DNA of 64,000 nucleotides from Rhodocyclales bacterium (GTDB taxonomy: Bacteria > Pseudomonadota > Gammaproteobacteria > Burkholderiales > Rhodocyclaceae), in the NCBI GenBank assembly GCA_028292485.1, contig JAQGMG010000002.1, positions 62,001 through 126,000 on the forward strand, written 5' to 3'. The notes under the pieces were generated by a model. It was not told the DNA's origin and did not search any database. It saw only the letters and a list, made by a program, of their open reading frames with translations. Below, one piece after another: positions 18,946-28,511 of the stretch. Each line of letters starts with the position of its first letter. The first letter of the stretch is position 1. The position numbers and the translations under genes are program-made.

Positions 18946-19994
18946 GTGGCAACCGCGCGAATCGGAATCACCGTCGTCGTAGCGCGATGCACTTCCTTCT
19001 CGCCATGCGCTTCAAGCAACGCCAACAATCTCTTTCGCATGATCAAGCCAGGCTGATCCGCCGCCATGTTCTGCTCGGCCCTTCGCCCCAGATCCACCGG
19101 CGCATCCGTATCCACCGTCTCGAGAATTTCCTTGTCTTCCGCAATCACGCGCGCATCCCAGTCGTTCAGCTCGGCCGCCGGGCAATCCGCTTCCATGTCG
19201 TTGCGATACAGCCATTGCAGTATCTGTATGTTGTCGTCATCGATCGGCGTGGCGCAGGTGACGATCAGGTGCTCCAGCCCGTTCGGATAGCTCAACCCCA
19301 GGCGACGGTTGAAAGGCAGATGCCACTGGTTGCGGAACTCGCGCTTGGTCGTCGCTTCGGTCGTGCCGGTGATGCGGTGTGAAGCCGGAGGGTTGTTGAT
19401 GGTCAGATGCGTCTCGGCCTCGAAACCGTAGCCCGTCTCTGTGATGGCGAAGAACTCCGGCTTCTGCTGCGAGAACTGACCGAAGGTGCCCTTGTGCACG
19501 AAGGCGAAATGCGCGGCGTCGAAGGAGTTCTCCATCAGCCGCAGTGCGCCTGTGCGCCAGCTCACGTCGAACTGCTGGATGCAGCGGTAGTTGCCCTCGC
19601 TGTGTTCGGGAATGTCCATGATGGGCTGCAGTGGATCGTCGAGCGCCACCCACACGTAGCCGTATTTCTCCTGGCAGTGGAAGGCGGGCACGCGCGCGCC
19701 GGCAGGGATCGCCATGGCCGGCGCCTGCGGAATCCGCACGCAGCTGCCGGCGCAGTCATAGGTCCAGCCGTGATAACCGCAGACGATGTTGTCGCCTTCG
19801 ACGAAGCCTTTGGAGAGCTTCGCCGTGCGATGACAGCAACGGTCGCGCAGGGCCGCCGGTGTGCCGTCGGATTTCTTCCAGAGCACGATCTTCTCACCGA
19901 GCAGCGTGAAGGGCTGTGGACCGCCGTCGAGCTTGCTCAGCGGCATGATTGCGTACCAGAAGCGACGCAGAACTTTTTGTTGTGTTACGAGCAT
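18927..19994 (-). CDS. Rieske non-heme iron oxygenase (paralog 2; NdmA/HpxD-like)
   Basis: DRCCHRTAKLSKGFVEGDNIVCGYHGWTYDC; ENSFDAAHFAFVHK; C-terminus runs into the 18.9-kb repeat. Confidence 0.88.
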   Translation of the reverse strand: MLVTQQKVLRRFWYAIMPLSKLDGGPQPFTLLGEKIVLWKKSDGTPAALRDRCCHRTAKLSKGFVEGDNIVCGYHGWTYDCAGSCVRIPQAPAMAIPAGARVPAFHCQEKYGYVWVALDDPLQPIMDIPEHSEGNYRCIQQFDVSWRTGALRLMENSFDAAHFAFVHKGTFGQFSQQKPEFFAITETGYGFEAETHLTINNPPASHRITGTTEATTKREFRNQWHLPFNRRLGLSYPNGLEHLIVTCATPIDDDNIQILQWLYRNDMEADCPAAELNDWDARVIAEDKEILETVDTDAPVDLGRRAEQNMAADQPGLIMRKRLLALLEAHGEKEVHRATTTVIPIRAVATNPLPA

Positions 19995-20091
19995 GATGAA
20001 AATCCTCCATGCTTTGCCGGCAATTTCTTGCCATCAGCCGGCGCGCCAATATGGTCGCCTTCGCTGAATAAATCGTGCACATCCACTACAT

Positions 20092-20178
20092 CGTCATTCC
20101 CGCGAAAGCGGGAATCCACCTGCATGGCACAAGCTCACTTATCACGCAGAAGTGGATTCCCGCTTTCGCGGGAATGAC
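20092..20178. repeat. dRS3-like inverted pair
   Basis: CGTCATTCCCGCGAAAGCGGGAATCCACCTGC..GAAGTGGATTCCCGCTTTCGCGGGAATGAC. Confidence 0.85.
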
Positions 20179-20188
20179 AGCGTAATGC

Positions 20189-21196
20189 TCAAGGCATGAT
20201 CTTCAGGTCTTTCACGAACTGTGTCGTGTAAGCCTTTTTCCAGTCCGTATCCGCCTTCAGCAGACCCGCGCCAACCATGAACTTGTAGCTCTGCTCCCAG
20301 CGTGCATCCGTCATGACGCCGGCACCCAGTTTCGCCGCATCGCCGCCATCGAAGACGTGCAGTTCCTGCATGCGTTTAACACCGTAGGCAATCTGCTCGT
20401 CGTCCATCTTCGGGTTGTCCTTCTTGATCAGCTCATTGGCCGCGGCCGGATCGGCGAGGTAGCTCTTCCAGCCTTCGATGGACGCCTTCACGAAGCGCGC
20501 GACGAGATCCGGCTTTTCGCCAACCAGCTTCTGCGTGGTGACGATGGTCGTGCCATACGGCGGGTAGCCTTCGTCGGCGAACAGGAAGAAGTTAACCTTC
20601 ATGCCGTTCTTCATTGCCTGGAACGGCTCTGAAGAAGGGTAGGCCTGCTGTGCCAGCGTCTTGTCGGCGAAGAACGGCTGCAGGTTGAACGTGTAGGGGC
20701 GGATCTGCGAATCGGTGAAACCGTACCTGGCCTTCACCCATGGTAACCACGTCGTGTGCGCGGTCGTGCCAGCGAGAATCGTGCGGCCCTTCAGCTCGGC
20801 AAGCGACTTGACATCGTCATGCGTCATGATCCCTTGCAGATCTTTCTGGAACGAGGTGCCGACCGTGACGACGGGCAGGCCCTTCTCTATGGAATTGAGC
20901 ACCTGGAAGTCGTAGCCCATGATGAAGTCGGCTTGGCCGGCAGTGAGCAACTGCATGCCATTGACCTGTGGCCCGCCCATCTTGACTGTCACATCGAGGC
21001 CGTACTTCTTGTAGATACCCTTGGCGAGGGCCTGATAGAAGCCACCATGCTCGGCTTGGGCAAACCACGAGGTGAGGAAGATCACTTTGTCGTCGGCCGC
21101 CACGAGCGGTGACGCGAAAATGAGCGACGCCGTGGCGCAAGCGCCCAGCAGTCGGCGCATAGCATTGCTGAAGAAAGGTGTGAAGCTGCGAAGCAT
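20189..21196 (-). CDS. NMT1/THI5-type ABC transporter substrate-binding protein
   Basis: KVIFLTSWFAQAEHGGFYQALAKGIYKKYGLDVTVKMGGPQ. Confidence 0.87.
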   Translation of the reverse strand: MLRSFTPFFSNAMRRLLGACATASLIFASPLVAADDKVIFLTSWFAQAEHGGFYQALAKGIYKKYGLDVTVKMGGPQVNGMQLLTAGQADFIMGYDFQVLNSIEKGLPVVTVGTSFQKDLQGIMTHDDVKSLAELKGRTILAGTTAHTTWLPWVKARYGFTDSQIRPYTFNLQPFFADKTLAQQAYPSSEPFQAMKNGMKVNFFLFADEGYPPYGTTIVTTQKLVGEKPDLVARFVKASIEGWKSYLADPAAANELIKKDNPKMDDEQIAYGVKRMQELHVFDGGDAAKLGAGVMTDARWEQSYKFMVGAGLLKADTDWKKAYTTQFVKDLKIMP

Positions 21197-21347
21197 GTTG
21201 GTTCTCCGTTGAGAAGTTTGCAAGGCAAGCCTTGCAGGGAACCGGAACACGCTGGGGCCAGACTCGTTCGAGATACTGCGTTGAACGATGGCAAACGATC
21301 AGACTTGAAGTAGCAAATACGCAAGCATGGTCGATGGTCCCCGTTGC

Positions 21348-21410
21348 GTTCCGTAACGAACACAAGCACCCGATACCGGGTGCGCAGCGGTTGCATCAAC
21401 AGCAGCAACC
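21348..21410 (-). promoter_or_regulatory. Candidate structured leader: three consecutive hairpins upstream of the NMT1-type SBP
   Basis: Minus strand GGTTGC..GCAACC; GCACCCG-GTAT-CGGGTGC; GTTCGTTACGGAAC within 63 nt. Confidence 0.35.
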
Positions 21411-21680
21411 ACTACCGGAGCAATGACCTGCTATGCATCACATCACGAGGTGTGGAACACAGCTGCCAGCTTCTACTCCGCTTTTCAAGAAGCAATGCCT
21501 GTGCCAATACAAATCAAGAAATTGCGCTTTGATAGATATCAAGCAGCGGCAAGGTTTTCGAGCAAGAAAGCATGCGAAGTAAATTTTACAGGTTTGCTCA
21601 GTCGTCGCATTGAGGCACTCGTTTGGTCAGGCACCGCACCGCAAGCGTGCGCGGCTACAGTGCAAACGTGAGTGACGGTC

Positions 21681-23714
21681 TTACTTCAGAACGTCGAAGA
21701 GATTATTGAAATCATCGGTCCACACACCCAAGCGTGGAATCGGTTTGATGGGGCTGGTGGCCTTGCGGATTGCCTCCTTCTCCAGCGTGCCGGCTTCGCG
21801 CGCTACCAGCACCCAATCGGTGTTGCGCAGTGCGGGGTTGTCGTTCTCGTCGTGAATCAGCGCGACATGTAGCCCCTTTGCCTCAGCGATTTTCTCGACA
21901 ACAGGCGCTAGCCAGAGGAAGCGGTTGGTGACGTGGAAAGCGATGATGCCGCCGGGCTTCATGTGCCGCAGGTAGACGTCCATGGCCTGCACGGTGATCA
22001 GGTGGACAGGCACCGAATCGCCGGAGAAAGCGTCGACCGCAAGCACATCGAAGTTCTGCGGGGCTTCGCGCTCCAGCGAAAGACGTGCGTCGCCAAGCAC
22101 GGTCGCGGTGATCGCCGGGCTGTCGCCGATAAAGGTAAATTCCTTCTGCGCCAACTCGATGACTTCGGGGTTGATTTCGTACATGCGGTAGTTGTCGCCG
22201 GGTTGTCCGTAGGCCGCCAGCGTGCCCGCTCCGAGGCCGATGACGCCGACCTTCTTGTTGTGCGGGTCGGTGTTGGCAATGGCCAGACCGACGCCCGCAC
22301 TGGCGCCGTAATAGGCGGTCGGCTCACGGCGACGGGCCGGGGCGAGGAACTGTTCGCCGTGCTTGATGGAGCCGTGATAGAGCTGGCGCACATCGTCATC
22401 GGGATCTTCGCGATGCGAGTCGAAGATCATCAGGGTGCCGTAGAAGTTGCGCTCGATGCGGCGGCTGCCGGTGAAGTCATCGCGGATCTGCACATAGAGA
22501 AACCAGGCGCAAAACGCTGCCAGCAGGCCCGCCGCAATACGCAGCCTCATGTGCGATTTCAAAACGGAAATGGCCAACAGCGCAGTGATGACAAAGCCTA
22601 TGCCAAGTTCATAGTAAGCGGGCAGCACACGCGGTGCGACAAGCCCGACTGCGATGCCGCCGAGCGCGCCGCCCAGCGACACCATAAGGTAGAAGCGCGT
22701 CAGGTGGCGCGGCCCCGGTCGCAGGCGTGCCAATTCGCCATGCAGGAACATGCAGAAGAAAAACAATCCGATGGCATATAGCGGAATGGCCGTCCAGATG
22801 TCGGTGCCGATGCTGTCCTGCAAACCATAGGCGCACAGGCCGAGAAGCACGGCGGCCACCGGTAGAAAGACTTTACGCCGGTACCAGCGATCGCTCTCGA
22901 AACAGAGCACAAAGGTCAGCAGGTAGAGCGTCAGAGGCAAGAGCCACAGGAAGGGAATCGCTGCGACGTTCTGCGTGATGTGGTTGGTGATCGCCAGCAG
23001 CAGCCATGAGCCCATCGCGGCCGGTGTCAGCCACAGCAGGTAGTCGCGTATCGTCGGGTCCCAATCGCCTTCGGGGGCGTGATTCGCCGCGTGGCTTTCC
23101 GCCGGCAAGGCATGCACATGACGCATGAAGTAAAGCCCTGAGCCGGCGCAGAGGACAGCGAAGGCGGCGTAAGCGGCCGACCAGCCATATGCCTGCCCGA
23201 CGATGGCCGCATGCCGTTCAATGAGAAACGGATAGCAGATCAGCGCGATCAGCGAAGCAAGGTTGGACAGGGAAAAGTAGCGATAGACATGACCGCCGAT
23301 GAGTGTGCGCGATACCCATGACTGGATCAGCGGGCCGGTCGTGGACAACAGGAAATAGGGCAGACCGATAGTGCCGAGAAGCAGGCGGATGATCAGGAGA
23401 GAAGGGTCTTCATTGCCGGTAGGTTTCCAGTGCGGATCGGCAATGATGGGGAGAAAGGTGAGGCTGAGGGCGAGCAGCGCGACATGCAGGATCACCTGTC
23501 GTCGCGGTGTGAGCTTATGCGTGATCCAGTCCGAATACGCATAGCCGGCCAGCAGCACGATCTGGAAGAACACCATGCAGATCGCCCACACGGCAGCCGA
23601 GCCGCCGAACCAGGGCAGGATCTGTTTGGCGATGATAGGTTGGACGAGGAAGAGAGCGAAGGCGCTGGTGAAGATCGTGCCGGCGAAGACGAGTCTGGAA
23701 CTGGCTGTGGTCAT
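21681..23714 (-). CDS. Membrane-fused spermidine-synthase-like protein
   Basis: N-terminal multi-TM region, C-terminal VGVIGLGAGTLAAYGQPGDNYRMYEINPEVIELA and VLAVDAFSGDSVPVHLIT. Confidence 0.8.
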   Translation of the reverse strand: MTTASSRLVFAGTIFTSAFALFLVQPIIAKQILPWFGGSAAVWAICMVFFQIVLLAGYAYSDWITHKLTPRRQVILHVALLALSLTFLPIIADPHWKPTGNEDPSLLIIRLLLGTIGLPYFLLSTTGPLIQSWVSRTLIGGHVYRYFSLSNLASLIALICYPFLIERHAAIVGQAYGWSAAYAAFAVLCAGSGLYFMRHVHALPAESHAANHAPEGDWDPTIRDYLLWLTPAAMGSWLLLAITNHITQNVAAIPFLWLLPLTLYLLTFVLCFESDRWYRRKVFLPVAAVLLGLCAYGLQDSIGTDIWTAIPLYAIGLFFFCMFLHGELARLRPGPRHLTRFYLMVSLGGALGGIAVGLVAPRVLPAYYELGIGFVITALLAISVLKSHMRLRIAAGLLAAFCAWFLYVQIRDDFTGSRRIERNFYGTLMIFDSHREDPDDDVRQLYHGSIKHGEQFLAPARRREPTAYYGASAGVGLAIANTDPHNKKVGVIGLGAGTLAAYGQPGDNYRMYEINPEVIELAQKEFTFIGDSPAITATVLGDARLSLEREAPQNFDVLAVDAFSGDSVPVHLITVQAMDVYLRHMKPGGIIAFHVTNRFLWLAPVVEKIAEAKGLHVALIHDENDNPALRNTDWVLVAREAGTLEKEAIRKATSPIKPIPRLGVWTDDFNNLFDVLK

Positions 23715-23800
23715 CAGATTGGATCACGGGTTAGTTCCAGACGACTTGCATCGCTGGAGATGAAAGAGCGAAATCAAGCCGCTGACAAGCCGGTTCCACC

Positions 23801-24229
23801 TCAGCTGACGTGGAGGCGAAGAATGCCGACCGCCACCAGAAGCGTAAGCGCAACGACGTAGAGAATGCCAGCAAGGTCGACTGCAATGTAGGAAGGGCGC
23901 GCGATTTTTTGGTAATTGGCCGCGAAGCCGAACACTGCACGCTCTCTTGCGGCGAGCGCTGCGAAGAAAATGCCTGTCAGGCCGATGCCCGCCAGGATGA
24001 ATGCGAGGATGAGACTGGCCCATGAATAGCCGAGCAGCGTCTTGGCCGTTTCCGAGGCGGAGGCGCCCAGCAGCTTTTCTGCGACCGTTAGCGTCAGGAC
24101 GAGCGTGCCTGCGATAAGGGTCAGGAAGTGTTTCGTCAGATCCTTCATTTCCGTGTACTGGAATTCGACGAAGCGTTCCTCTGGTGAGGACTTTGGCGCG
24201 TTGCCGTCTGAAGTGTCTTGATTTTTCAT
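23801..24229 (-). CDS. Small membrane protein, hypothetical
   Basis: Likely start MKNQDTSDG; about four hydrophobic helices. Confidence 0.55.
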   Translation of the reverse strand: MKNQDTSDGNAPKSSPEERFVEFQYTEMKDLTKHFLTLIAGTLVLTLTVAEKLLGASASETAKTLLGYSWASLILAFILAGIGLTGIFFAALAARERAVFGFAANYQKIARPSYIAVDLAGILYVVALTLLVAVGILRLHVS

Positions 24230-24333
24230 GGGGCGCTCGATTTTGTCTCCGGGGCGTTCCGCGTTGTTGCAAGAGAGGTTTTGCCTTGGCCGATCGTCGC
24301 TGACATCCAGCCTTTGCGCGAATCGGCAGACGC

Positions 24334-24414
24334 GTAGGTCGGATGAGCCACAGGCGTTATCCGACGCTTGGAATTCCCACAAATGTGGGATAACGCTTCG
24401 CTCATCCGACCTAC
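24334..24414. repeat. GTAGGTCGGAT REP inverted pair
   Basis: GTAGGTCGGATGAGCCACAGGCGTTATCCGAC..GGATAACGCTTCGCTCATCCGACCTAC. Confidence 0.85.
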
Positions 24415-24415
24415 A

Positions 24416-24919
24416 TCAAAGCCCGGGAATCACTGCAAGTATTTCCAGCGCCGCCTCATCACAGTTGTCGCCCGGTCCGCTACGATCCATCACCAGAAAA
24501 TCGCTCACCTCGTCCAGCGCAAGGAGCGGGTGGTGCCATACGCCGTTGGCATAGTTGACGCCTTGTGCAGCAGTAGCGAGGAAGCAGCGCAGATCGCTCG
24601 CCACAGGAGGTTCGCCCGGACGTGCGACAACCACGAGGTAGTGACGACCCGACAGCGGCACGAAAGCCTGCGAGCCGAGCGGGTGGCGTTCCATCATGCT
24701 GACGGTGAAGGGTAGCTCGCGTGGCTGGCCGCGGAAGATGCTGGCGATGATGCGACCGTCTTCGCCGGCGTCGAGGCTGGCGAGGTCGTGGTAGCGCTCG
24801 GTGTTGCCGCCGTTGATGGGAAAGTGTCGCGCAGCGTCGCTGGCTTCGATAACGTCGCCGAACGGCAAGAAGGCTTCGCGGGTGAGGGATTCTATTTTCA
24901 GGGTGTGTGTTTCGGTCAT
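24416..24919 (-). CDS. allA: Ureidoglycolate lyase
   Basis: [41 protein letters not shown]; next to allantoicase. Confidence 0.88.
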   Translation of the reverse strand: MTETHTLKIESLTREAFLPFGDVIEASDAARHFPINGGNTERYHDLASLDAGEDGRIIASIFRGQPRELPFTVSMMERHPLGSQAFVPLSGRHYLVVVARPGEPPVASDLRCFLATAAQGVNYANGVWHHPLLALDEVSDFLVMDRSGPGDNCDEAALEILAVIPGL

Positions 24920-24960
24920 ATCTTTTCGGTGGCGGCCTGTTTGCGGTCGATCTTTGAATC

Positions 24961-25047
24961 CGTCATTCCCGCGAAAGCGGGAATCCACTTCTACGTGATA
25001 AGTCAGCTTGTGCCACCAAGTGGATTCCCGCTTTCGCGGGAATGACG
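24961..25047. repeat. dRS3-like inverted pair between allA and alc
   Basis: CGTCATTCCCGCGAAAGCGGGAATCCACTTCTACGTGATAAGTC..AAGTGGATTCCCGCTTTCGCGGGAATGACG. Confidence 0.87.
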
Positions 25048-25048
25048 T

Positions 25049-26056
25049 TCATGCCCCCGCAACCTTGCCAAACAACCGCAAGCGACTCACGCCCCCATCC
25101 GGGAAAATATTGAAGCGCACATGCGTCACCGGCCCCAGCGCGGCAAGCGCGTCGAAGCCATGCACCGCATCCATCGACAATTTCTGCGTCGGCAGCAACT
25201 CCTGCCAGAACATGCTCTGGGTGATCAGTGATTGGTCCGTGCCACCTGTCATGCGCGCAGCTTGCAGCGAGCACGAGTCGGGGAAGTTGCCTTTGAAATA
25301 CGCCGTGTCGACCTCGACTCTTTCGATCACGCCGGGCGCAGCCAGCGCGACGATGCACCAGTCATTTCCCGGTTCGCGGCGACGGCGCGTCTCCCAGCCG
25401 TCGCCCATGTTCACGCCACGGCCCGGCAGCAGCAGTGTCGAGGCGAGACCGAAATGTTCGTTGTTTGCAGCCACCACGTAGGCACCGTTGATCGCCGCCG
25501 CAAGATCCAGTTGCGCACCGGCGACTGTCGCGTCGCTGCTCGGCCGGCCGTAGATGCGCAGTCGCGCGATGCCGCCATCCGGGAAGATGGACAGGCGCAC
25601 ATGCGTCCACGTTTCCTGGCTGGCGAGTGCATGGTAGTGGTGCGAGTTACCCTTCAGGGCGACTGTGGGCAGCAGTGAAGTCCAGCGCGCATCGGCAGCT
25701 GGAACATCCTTTTCGCTATGGCAGGCTTCGAGCGATGCGCCGGGCGGATAGTTGCCGGTGAAGTGGCGCGTGTCGATGTCCATGCCGAAGATACGGCCCG
25801 GCCGTGCCAGCTTCACCACGCACCAGTCGTTGCCAGGCCCGCGCTTGCGGCGCGACTCCCAGCCATCCATCCACTTGCCGTTATCGTCGTATTTACCGGC
25901 GATGAAGACGGGCTCGGCGGGATCGAGCATGCGATCCTTCGGCGCGAAGAATTCGTCACTGGCCGCAACCGCCTGCGCACCGAGGCGCGGGTCGGCGAGA
26001 TTGGTATAGCGACGCGTGAAGTCGGGGGCATCGGGATCGAGTGTGACGACGGCCAT
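25049..26056 (-). CDS. alc: Allantoicase
   Basis: Two internal repeats containing [20 protein letters not shown] and [20 protein letters not shown]. Confidence 0.92.
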   Translation of the reverse strand: MAVVTLDPDAPDFTRRYTNLADPRLGAQAVAASDEFFAPKDRMLDPAEPVFIAGKYDDNGKWMDGWESRRKRGPGNDWCVVKLARPGRIFGMDIDTRHFTGNYPPGASLEACHSEKDVPAADARWTSLLPTVALKGNSHHYHALASQETWTHVRLSIFPDGGIARLRIYGRPSSDATVAGAQLDLAAAINGAYVVAANNEHFGLASTLLLPGRGVNMGDGWETRRRREPGNDWCIVALAAPGVIERVEVDTAYFKGNFPDSCSLQAARMTGGTDQSLITQSMFWQELLPTQKLSMDAVHGFDALAALGPVTHVRFNIFPDGGVSRLRLFGKVAGA

Positions 26057-26265
26057 GGTGTCCTCTTTGGCAATGGTGCTGCGGGGATGGATTCCCGTTG
26101 CAGCTAGCTTACCGCTGTGTCGGCAAGGTGGGTTGAATAAGCAGTATTCGTGCATGGAGCGATGTGTGCTGTGGAGGCGCAAATTGCGTGGCGCCCTGCA
26201 TGTCATACTTCCCATACATCGACTTGTTCGTGCCCCTCGTTGGGTTCATCTCAGACTCCGCAATC

Positions 26266-26988
26266 ATGAAACGACGCCAGCCCATCGCGGGTGAAATCAA
26301 ACCCGTTCGCCGCCGCGACGCCTCGGTCTCTGCCGACGCGCGCATCTACGACGCGATCTTCCAGGCCGTGATGATGCAGCGCCTCAAGCCCGGCATGAAG
26401 CTGCCCGAGCCGCAGTTATGCGAGCTCTTCGGCGTGAGCCGCACGCTGGTGCGCAAGGCCTTGCAGCGCCTCGCGGGCGACTACATCGTCGATCTGCGAC
26501 CCAATCGCGGCGCCATCGTCGCGTCGCCGACGCCCGAGGAGACGCGCGAGATCTTCGTCGCGCGCCGGGCAATCGAGGCGGCCATCATGCCGCTGGCAAT
26601 TGCCAACTCAACCCCTGCACGCATCGCCCTGTTGAAGAAAGCGCTCAAGGCCGAGCACGAGGCCTTGCACAACCCCACCCAACTCGACTGGGCACAACGC
26701 GCGGGCAATTTCCACGTGCTGCTGGCCGAACAGGCGGGCAACCGCGTGCTGGCCGCTTTCCTTACGCAGCTCATGTCGCGCTGCTCGCTCATCGTCACCC
26801 TCTACGAAGTGCCCGGCGATTCGGTGTGTGAGCATGAGGAGCACGAGCAACTCGTCAAACTCATCGCAGCTGGCGACGTGAAGGGTGCAACCGCGCTGAT
26901 GGACGCACATCTGTGCGCGCTCGAAGCGCGCATCCGCCTGCCCAAGGCCGACGAAGCGCCCGACCTCGGCTTGCTTCTGGGCCTCTAA
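26266..26988 (+). CDS. GntR-family (FCD-type) transcriptional regulator
   Basis: LPEPQLCELFGVSRTLVRKALQRLAGDYIVDLRPNRGAIVASPTPEETREIFVARRAIEAA; divergent from alc. Confidence 0.9.
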   Translation: MKRRQPIAGEIKPVRRRDASVSADARIYDAIFQAVMMQRLKPGMKLPEPQLCELFGVSRTLVRKALQRLAGDYIVDLRPNRGAIVASPTPEETREIFVARRAIEAAIMPLAIANSTPARIALLKKALKAEHEALHNPTQLDWAQRAGNFHVLLAEQAGNRVLAAFLTQLMSRCSLIVTLYEVPGDSVCEHEEHEQLVKLIAAGDVKGATALMDAHLCALEARIRLPKADEAPDLGLLLGL

Positions 26989-27002
26989 GGGAACCCACCG
27001 CA

Positions 27003-27098
27003 AAGCGGGCTGCGCGCACGTCTGGCGTCGTGGCCCGCTCGCCGTGCATGAGCACTGCTCTGCGCGGACCGCCTAGCCAGCCGCACGCTCGCTCCACT
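27003..27098. repeat. Approx. 95-bp intergenic repeat, copy 2
   Basis: Homologous to 7636-7731, same orientation, also just after a stop codon. Confidence 0.75.
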
Positions 27099-27131
27099 TT
27101 TCGGCGGATTCCGAGTGCGAAAACAATATCG

Positions 27132-27146
27132 TATACACTTTATGCC
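27132..27146. promoter_or_regulatory. Candidate operator A (GTATACACTTTATGC)
   Basis: Shares ACACTTTATGC with 35404-35414. Confidence 0.4.
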
Positions 27147-27317
27147 AGTCTGAAAAGGCGGTTCTTTGTCTAGGCTAATGCACCGACAAAGCGCGAAGCG
27201 CCTTAATAATGCCTTTTATAAGTGCATTTCGGTCAAGTCTGTGCGGCCGCAAGGTGTCTGAAGCGCCGCATCGGCGCGGTAATGACTGACATATGTAAAT
27301 GTGGAATGGTTGTTGCA

Positions 27318-27333
27318 TGTATACACTTTACAG
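27318..27333. promoter_or_regulatory. Candidate operator B (TGTATACACTTTACAG)
   Basis: 15/16 match to TGTATCCACTTTACAG at 35439-35454; both upstream of BMP-family genes. Confidence 0.45.
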
Positions 27334-27389
27334 ACGTAAAGAATACGTTTTAAAGACACCAACCAACCTGCATTCCGGAGCCATTCATC

Positions 27390-28481
27390 ATGCATCGTCG
27401 TCAGTTCATTCTTTCCTCGCTCGCCGCCGGTGGGGCGCTTGTCCTGCCTGATCTCGCTCAGGCTGCTTACAGCGCCGCCTCGCCGCTCAAGATCGGCTTC
27501 TGCTATTCCGGCCCCATCGGTGATGGCGGCTGGACCTATCAACACGAACTGGGCCGGCGCCTGGTCGAGAAAACCTATGGCGACAAGGTGAAGACCTTGT
27601 TTGTCGAGAGCGTGCCCGAGACGCCCGATGCCGTCCGCATCCTGCGCCAGTTCACCCAGCAAGGCTGCGGCATGGTCTTCGCCACCTCGTTCGGTTTCAT
27701 GGAGTCCACGCTGCGCGTCGCCAAGCAATTTCCCAAGGTCGCCTTCGAGCACGCCACGGGCTACAAGATGGCGCCGAACGTCGGCCTGTACCAGACGCGT
27801 TTCTACGAAGGCGCTTACCTGCTCGGCATACTCGCCGGCAAAATGACCAAGACCAATACGCTGGGCTTCGTCGGCTCGGTGCCGATTCCCGAAGTGCTGC
27901 GCAATATCAACGCCTTCACGCTCGGCGCGCGCAGCGTCAATCCCAAGGTGCAGACCAAGGTCATCTGGATCAACTCCTGGTACGACCCGGGCCGCGAGCG
28001 TGAGACCGCCGAGGCGTTGGTGGCGCAGGGCGCGGACATCCTCTACCAGGGCACGGATTCGCCATCGGTCGTGCAGGTTGCGCAGGAGCGTGGACTGTTC
28101 GCATTCGGGCAGGACTCGGACATGAGCAAGCACGGCCCGAAAGCGCATCTCTCGGCCAACGTCGCGAACTGGAGTGTGTACTACGTCAAGAAGATCGGCG
28201 ACATGCTGGAAGGCAAGTGGAAGCCGGAAGATACGAAGTGGGGCACGAAGGAAGGCATGGTCCAGCTCTCACCGCTGAACCCGGCGGTGCCGGCTGACGT
28301 GGCGAAGCTCTTCGAAGCGAAGAAGGCCGAGATCGTCGCAGGCAAGTTTCAGCCCTTCACCGGGCCGATCAAGGACAACGAAGGCAAGGAGCGCGTTGCG
28401 GCGGGGAAGGTGCTTTCTGAAGATGAACTATGGTCGTTGAAGTGGTATGCAGAAGGCGTACTTGGAAAGGTGCCAGGCTGA
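27390..28481 (+). CDS. BMP-family substrate-binding protein
   Basis: MHRRQFILSSLAAGGALVLPDLAQA signal; KIGFCYSGPIGDGGWTYQHELGRRLVE. Confidence 0.88.
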   Translation: MHRRQFILSSLAAGGALVLPDLAQAAYSAASPLKIGFCYSGPIGDGGWTYQHELGRRLVEKTYGDKVKTLFVESVPETPDAVRILRQFTQQGCGMVFATSFGFMESTLRVAKQFPKVAFEHATGYKMAPNVGLYQTRFYEGAYLLGILAGKMTKTNTLGFVGSVPIPEVLRNINAFTLGARSVNPKVQTKVIWINSWYDPGRERETAEALVAQGADILYQGTDSPSVVQVAQERGLFAFGQDSDMSKHGPKAHLSANVANWSVYYVKKIGDMLEGKWKPEDTKWGTKEGMVQLSPLNPAVPADVAKLFEAKKAEIVAGKFQPFTGPIKDNEGKERVAAGKVLSEDELWSLKWYAEGVLGKVPG

Positions 28482-28511
28482 ACGCTCCATGAATTCGCCC
28501 CGCACCACAAA

